Of a stretch of DNA of 64,000 bases, positions 63,999-64,000 are shown one piece after another. Position 1 is the stretch's first letter; each line of letters starts with the position of its first letter. The stretch lies in the NCBI GenBank assembly GCA_029946065.1, contig JAQSDU010000020.1:186001-250000 (forward strand). The letters are read 5' to 3'. Origin of the DNA: Flavobacterium sp. (GTDB lineage: Bacteria > Bacteroidota > Bacteroidia > Flavobacteriales > Flavobacteriaceae). The notes under the pieces are model-generated. The model was not told the origin of the DNA and did no database searches. It worked only from the letters and a program-made list of their open reading frames with translations. The translations under genes and the position numbers were made by a program.

Positions 63999-64000
63999 AA

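Noticed and set aside
63964..64000. AAAATCT array as a CRISPR array
   Set aside because: Seven-base units in head-to-tail contact without spacers; no cas genes. It is a simple tandem repeat.

Overview
The window looks like a chromosomal segment of a Flavobacteriaceae bacterium, most likely Flavobacterium or a close relative. The evidence is a complete alternative complex III cluster, the T9SS/gliding gene sprA followed by a remB-like gene, mevalonate-pathway genes, Bacteroidota-type promoters (TAnnTTTG -7 boxes, with a TTG -33 box in the clearest cases), no obvious Shine-Dalgarno sequences, and spacers filled with short AT-rich repeats. Most of it is core metabolism. I see no prophage, CRISPR array, insertion sequence, rRNA or tRNA.

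Layout. 1-10.7 kb: alternative complex III (actA end through actF), then oxidase subunits II and I, closed by a terminator. 10.9-15.1 kb: a yjdI/yjdJ-like pair, ruvB, a secreted alpha/beta hydrolase, queG and a secreted protein of unknown function. 15.3-17.1 kb (minus): a DUF885 peptidase-like gene split by a one-base frameshift. 17.3-20.3 kb: malic enzyme and ruvA. 20.3-31.4 kb: sprA, gcvH, a VanZ-like gene, deoC, remB. 31.5-36.6 kb: heme O synthase, two subunit III genes, subunit IV, two Sco-type proteins, a DUF420 protein and a small membrane protein. 36.7-38.1 kb (minus): DUF4403 lipoprotein. 38.3-46.0 kb: a MacB-like tripartite exporter with two permeases and two adaptors, then tsaB. 46.0-50.5 kb (minus): NTF2-like protein, RluB-type pseudouridine synthase, UbiA-family prenyltransferase, mevalonate kinase, diphosphomevalonate decarboxylase. 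50.7-51.2 kb: TspO. 51.3 kb to the right edge: nuoA-nuoM, interrupted by one AT-rich unknown gene between nuoF and nuoG; nuoN is expected just outside.

How it works together. Complex I (nuo) oxidises NADH and reduces menaquinone. Alternative complex III oxidises menaquinol and passes electrons to the aa3-type oxidase. The 31.5-36.6 kb cluster supplies heme O, subunits III/IV and copper delivery for that oxidase. The window therefore holds nearly a whole aerobic respiratory chain in three blocks. SprA and RemB belong to the type IX secretion and gliding machinery.

The least ordinary material is at the repeat level. Several families of short repeats fill spacers, especially inside the nuo operon. 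At three places repeat-like DNA appears to be part of a protein-coding gene: the signal peptide of the small protein at 36.3 kb, the N-terminal linker of the RluB-type enzyme, and the stop codon of the UbiA gene. I found no convincing large new system; these repeat-to-gene events, the yjdIJ-like pair, the orphan gene in nuo and the frameshifted DUF885 gene are the main leads.
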